Source: WTHC01 sp965218725
Lineage (GTDB): Archaea; Thermoproteota; Nitrososphaeria; Nitrososphaerales; Nitrosopumilaceae
NCBI GenBank assembly: GCA_965218725.1
Contig: CBDCLO010000002.1
Location: 1-64,000, forward strand
DNA length: 64,000 nucleotides
Direction: 5' to 3'
Part shown: positions 61,066 to 64,000 of the stretch, piece after piece
How positions within the stretch are numbered: the stretch's first letter is position 1
How the letters are laid out: each line of letters starts with the position of its first letter
The notes under the pieces: generated by a model
The model's database searches: none
Told to the model about the DNA's origin: nothing
What the model saw: the letters and a program-made list of their open reading frames with translations, nothing else
Translations under genes and position numbers: made by a program

Positions 61066-62337
61066 ATGAACATAACCGAAAAAATAATTTCACGCGCATC
61101 AAATACCTCCAATATTTTACCAAATGATGTAGTATTTGTGAATGTTGATAAAGTAATGTTACATGACGTTTCTGGACCTGGAGTTATAAAAGTATTTGAT
61201 AAATTACAAAAACAAGGAATAAATATAGATTCGATTTGGGATCCAACAAGAGTTTGGGTTGCAGAAGATCATTTTGTACCGTCACCTGATACTATATCTG
61301 CTGAAAATATAAAAAAATTATCTGAATTCACAAAAAAATATAAAATTGAGAAACATTTTAAATACGGTATTGGTCAACACGGTATCTGTCATACACTATC
61401 TTATGAAGAAGCTTTAGTACTTCCAGGTGAAATATATGCTGGAGGTGATTCTCATACTAACACTACAGGTGCCTTGGGTGCATTTGCATGTGGATTTGGA
61501 CATACTGACATTGCCTATATATTGCTACACGGAAAAATTTGGGTCAAGGTACCAGAAACCATTTATTTCAGACTTCATGAAAAATTACCAGAATACGTGA
61601 TGGCAAAAGATTTTATTCTTAAAATAATTGGTGATATGGGAACTAGTGGTTGTACTTACAAGACAATGCAATTTGGTGGAGTTGGTGTAAGTGAAATGTC
61701 TATGGATGAACGATTGACGTTAACTAATATGAGCACAGAAGCTGGAGCTAAGAATGGAATAATAGAACCAGATCAAAAAGTTATAAATTACCTAGCTGAA
61801 CGTGGAGCTACAAACTTTGAATTAGTACAAGATGATACAGATGCAACATATTCAAAAATTTTAGATTATTATGCACATGAAGTAGAACCAGTTGTGGCAA
61901 AACCATTTTCACCACAAAATGTATCTGTTGCTAGGGAATGTGCATCAATAGAACTTGATAAGGCGTATATAGGGTCATGTACAGGAGCAAAATTTGATGA
62001 TTTGGCTGCAGCAGCAAAAATTTTAAATGGTAAAAAAGTGAAAATTAGAACAGAGATTTTACCATCATCAATATCAATATATAAAAAAGCTTTAGATGTA
62101 GGATTTATAAAAATATTTCTTGATGCTGGAGCTACAATAGGTCCTCCCACTTGTGGAGCATGCTGTGGTGCACATATGGGAGTATTAGGAGAAAACGAAG
62201 TCTGCATAAGTACTACAAACAGAAATTTTCCAGGACGTATGGGTCATATCAAATCTAAATCGTATCTTGCATCACCATTGGTAACAGCTGCATCTGCAAT
62301 AACTGGAAAAATCACAGATCCAAGAGATTTAAATTGA
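61066..62337 (+). CDS. leuC: 3-isopropylmalate dehydratase / homoaconitase large subunit, short type
   Basis: Aconitase-superfamily [4Fe-4S] hydro-lyase, 423 residues. Cluster and active-site motifs: G-G-D-S-H-T-N-T-T-G-A-L-G-A-F-A, G-S-C-T-G-A-K-F-D-D-L and G-P-P-T-C-G-A-C-C-G-A-H-M-G. The short archaeal form differs from the bacterial LeuC that begins at 62823. Such pairs act as isopropylmalate isomerase (leucine), homoaconitase (lysine via 2-aminoadipate) or related enzymes; the sequence alone does not decide. The stop overlaps leuD as TTGA. Confidence 0.88.
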   Translation: MNITEKIISRASNTSNILPNDVVFVNVDKVMLHDVSGPGVIKVFDKLQKQGINIDSIWDPTRVWVAEDHFVPSPDTISAENIKKLSEFTKKYKIEKHFKYGIGQHGICHTLSYEEALVLPGEIYAGGDSHTNTTGALGAFACGFGHTDIAYILLHGKIWVKVPETIYFRLHEKLPEYVMAKDFILKIIGDMGTSGCTYKTMQFGGVGVSEMSMDERLTLTNMSTEAGAKNGIIEPDQKVINYLAERGATNFELVQDDTDATYSKILDYYAHEVEPVVAKPFSPQNVSVARECASIELDKAYIGSCTGAKFDDLAAAAKILNGKKVKIRTEILPSSISIYKKALDVGFIKIFLDAGATIGPPTCGACCGAHMGVLGENEVCISTTNRNFPGRMGHIKSKSYLASPLVTAASAITGKITDPRDLN

Positions 62338-62816
62338 TTGGGAAGGTTATAAAATACAGAGCAGATAATATAGACACTGATAGTATAATACCTGGAAAAT
62401 ATCTTAAAATTCATGAGTACCTTGAGCTTGCTGAACATGCTATGGAAGGACTAGATCCAAATTTTTTATCTAAGACAAAAACTTGTAGTATTATAGTTAC
62501 CGGAAACAATTTTGGTTGTGGATCTAGTAGAGAACACGCACCGATAGCACTGTCTTATTCTGGAATAAAAGTAATTCTGGCTGTATCATTTGCACGTATT
62601 TTTTATAGGAATTCTATTGACGGTGCTTTTCTTTTACCAATTGAAATTGATCACAAAACTTATGACGATATTGCAGACGGTGACGAGCTTGAAATTAACA
62701 TCCAAAATAATGAAATTAAAAATTTGTCAAGCAATAAAAATTATAGAATGAAGCCATTTTCAGAGATAGTTAATAAAATAATTTCTGTAGGTGGACTTTT
62801 TAAATTAGATCAGTGA
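62334..62816 (+). CDS. leuD: 3-isopropylmalate dehydratase / homoaconitase small subunit
   Basis: Swivelling small subunit, 160 residues. Contains D-N-I-D-T-D-S-I-I-P-G-K-Y-L-K-I, G-N-N-F-G-C-G-S-S-R-E-H-A-P and FARIFYRNSIDGAFLLP. The specificity loop after KYL reads K-I here; family literature contrasts YLRT-type (homoaconitase) with YLV-type (isopropylmalate), so this one is ambiguous. TTG start overlapping the leuC stop. Confidence 0.88.
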   Translation: MIGKVIKYRADNIDTDSIIPGKYLKIHEYLELAEHAMEGLDPNFLSKTKTCSIIVTGNNFGCGSSREHAPIALSYSGIKVILAVSFARIFYRNSIDGAFLLPIEIDHKTYDDIADGDELEINIQNNEIKNLSSNKNYRMKPFSEIVNKIISVGGLFKLDQ

Positions 62817-62822
62817 TTTTAT

Positions 62823-64000
62823 ATGAGTGAAACATTATATGATAAAATTTGGAATTCGCATGTTATAGTTGAACGTAATAATGAACCGAGTCTAATTTAT
62901 ATAGATAGACATCTGCTTCATGAAGTTACTTCACCACAGGCTTTTGATGGTTTAAAATTAAACCAGAGATACGTTAGGAGACCTGATTTAACTATAGCAA
63001 CAGTGGATCATAATGTACCTACTATTAACAGATCATCATTGCATATTATTGATAATACATCTTATAATCAAATTAAGACATTGGAAAATAATTGCAAATA
63101 TTTTGGAATAAAGTTGTTTGGTATTGATAGCCCTGATCAAGGAATTGTGCATGTTATTGGACCACAATTAGGAGTTACCATTCCTGGAACTACAATAGTT
63201 TGTGGAGATAGCCATACTTCTACACATGGTGCATTTGGTGCATTATCATTTGGTATAGGTACAAGTGATATAGAACATGTATTGTCCACACAAACAATTT
63301 GGATGGAGAAATTAAAATCATTTGAAGTTAAAATAACTGGAAAAAGAAAAAATAAATTCGCTATAACTGCTAAAGACATTATTCTTTCAATAATACGTAT
63401 GATTGGAACTTCTGGAGGAAATGGCACTGTTATTGAATATACTGGTAATGTTATATCTGAACTTTCTATTGAACAAAGAATGACTATTTGTAATATGTCT
63501 ATTGAAGCAGGTGCACAAGCTGGTATTATAGCTCCTGATGAAAAAACATTTAATTATTTAAATGACAGGAAGTACACACCAAAAAATTATGACCATTTAG
63601 TAAGTCATTGGAAGAAGCATCTTCATTCAGATTTAAATGCAAAATTTGATAAAATTTTTATAATGTGTGTTGATAATATAGCACCACAAGTTAGTTGGGG
63701 AACAAGTCTAAATATGGTATCTGATATAACAGAAAAAATACCGACTCCAGAAGAGTTTGCTGATGGTGATATATATAAACAAAAAAATGCTGAAGATGCA
63801 TTAGCATACATGGATCTAAAACCAGAAACACCTATGAATGAAATATCAATAGATAGAGTTTTTATTGGTTCATGTACCAACTCTAGATTAGAAGATCTTA
63901 TTGATGCATCAAAAGTGATATATGGTAAAAAGATATCCAACAAAGTAAAAGCAATTGTAGTCCCAGGATCCCAAAAAATAAAAAAACAGGCTGAAGAATT
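62823..64000 (+). CDS. leuC: 3-isopropylmalate dehydratase large subunit, bacterial type (partial, runs off the window)
   Basis: The open frame starts at ATG 62823, 6 nt after leuD, and continues past 64000. It begins MSETLYDKIWNSHVI and has Y-I-D-R-H-L-L-H-E-V-T-S-P-Q-A-F, VDHNVPT, VCGDSHTSTHGAFGAL, IEHVLSTQT, MSIEAGAQAGIIAPDE and I-G-S-C-T-N-S-R-L-E-D-L, all classic for bacterial LeuC of leucine synthesis. Its own small subunit is presumably downstream, outside the window. Two different LeuC types in one cluster suggest two substrates. Confidence 0.92.
   Translation, partial: MSETLYDKIWNSHVIVERNNEPSLIYIDRHLLHEVTSPQAFDGLKLNQRYVRRPDLTIATVDHNVPTINRSSLHIIDNTSYNQIKTLENNCKYFGIKLFGIDSPDQGIVHVIGPQLGVTIPGTTIVCGDSHTSTHGAFGALSFGIGTSDIEHVLSTQTIWMEKLKSFEVKITGKRKNKFAITAKDIILSIIRMIGTSGGNGTVIEYTGNVISELSIEQRMTICNMSIEAGAQAGIIAPDEKTFNYLNDRKYTPKNYDHLVSHWKKHLHSDLNAKFDKIFIMCVDNIAPQVSWGTSLNMVSDITEKIPTPEEFADGDIYKQKNAEDALAYMDLKPETPMNEISIDRVFIGSCTNSRLEDLIDASKVIYGKKISNKVKAIVVPGSQKIKKQAEE

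Overview
The window reads as a strongly A+T-rich archaeal chromosome from an ammonia-oxidising-type Thaumarchaeon (Nitrosopumilales-like). The evidence is archaeal/eukaryotic-type ribosomal proteins (L30e, L19e, L32e, P0, P1/L12), RNA polymerase subunits H and N, an unsplit rpoA gene (a thaumarchaeal trait), archaeal isopentenyl phosphate kinase, the D-Tyr-tRNA deacylase DtdA, F420 ligase CofE, intron-containing tRNAs, TATA boxes about 25-31 nt upstream of start codons, and surface proteins ending in PEFG-CTERM and CFI-box signals. Very low G+C, a frameshifted glutamyl-tRNA synthetase and one decayed small gene would fit a host-associated or otherwise drifting lineage, but that is inference.

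Layout. 1-4.2 kb (minus): mevalonate kinase, isopentenyl phosphate kinase, IPP isomerase, GGPP synthase and gltX, i.e. archaeal lipid precursor synthesis. 4.9-7.0 kb (minus): rpsB, eno and rpoN, then tRNA-Leu(GAG). 7.1-11.9 kb: translin-like protein, NAD(P)HX epimerase, a metallo-beta-lactamase fold hydrolase, CobT-like protein and GlmS. 11.9-12.9 kb: rpsD and rpsM. 13.4-19.1 kb is the most accessory-looking part: a small winged-helix-like protein, a palindromic operator candidate, a two-domain multicopper oxidase, a ZIP metal transporter, a surface protein carrying a near-perfect 30-bp tandem repeat, an orphan beta-class DNA methyltransferase and a PEFG-CTERM surface protein. 19.2-28.6 kb: rpoH-rpoB-rpoA-rpl30e-nusA-rpsL-rpsG. 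28.6-36.5 kb: intron-containing tRNA-Gln, small unknowns, a geranylgeranyl reductase-like flavoprotein, leuS and alaS. 36.5-42.5 kb: an unknown protein, P1/L12, P0, L1, an Lrp-like regulator, L11, Spt5, SecE, DtdA, L19e and L32e. 42.6-47.5 kb: PEP carboxykinase, superoxide dismutase, prefoldin alpha, FtsY and ornithine carbamoyltransferase. 47.5-54.1 kb: L18-S5-L30-L15-SecY-Adk-EMC3/DUF106-Cmk-Cbf5 and a membrane-anchored protein, then tRNA-Ser(GGA). 54.3-58.6 kb: an LhgO-like oxidase and a two-subunit 2-oxoacid:ferredoxin oxidoreductase. 58.7-61.0 kb: a broken small gene, two unknown proteins and CofE. 61.1-64.0 kb: a short-type LeuC/LeuD pair and the start of a second, bacterial-type LeuC.

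Most of the window is housekeeping: transcription, translation, protein export (SecY, SecE, FtsY, a DUF106 insertase) and central metabolism. No CRISPR array, insertion sequence, phage block or complete restriction system was found. The most notable signals are the 15-bp-arm palindrome just upstream of the TATA box of the oxidase/transporter pair, the ten-copy 30-bp repeat in a surface protein, the pair of related surface proteins flanking an orphan methyltransferase, a tRNA-Gln that seems to carry an extra D-loop insertion as well as a canonical intron, the gltX frameshift, and breaks in ribosomal operon order (L12 inverted; L32e-L19e detached from L18).
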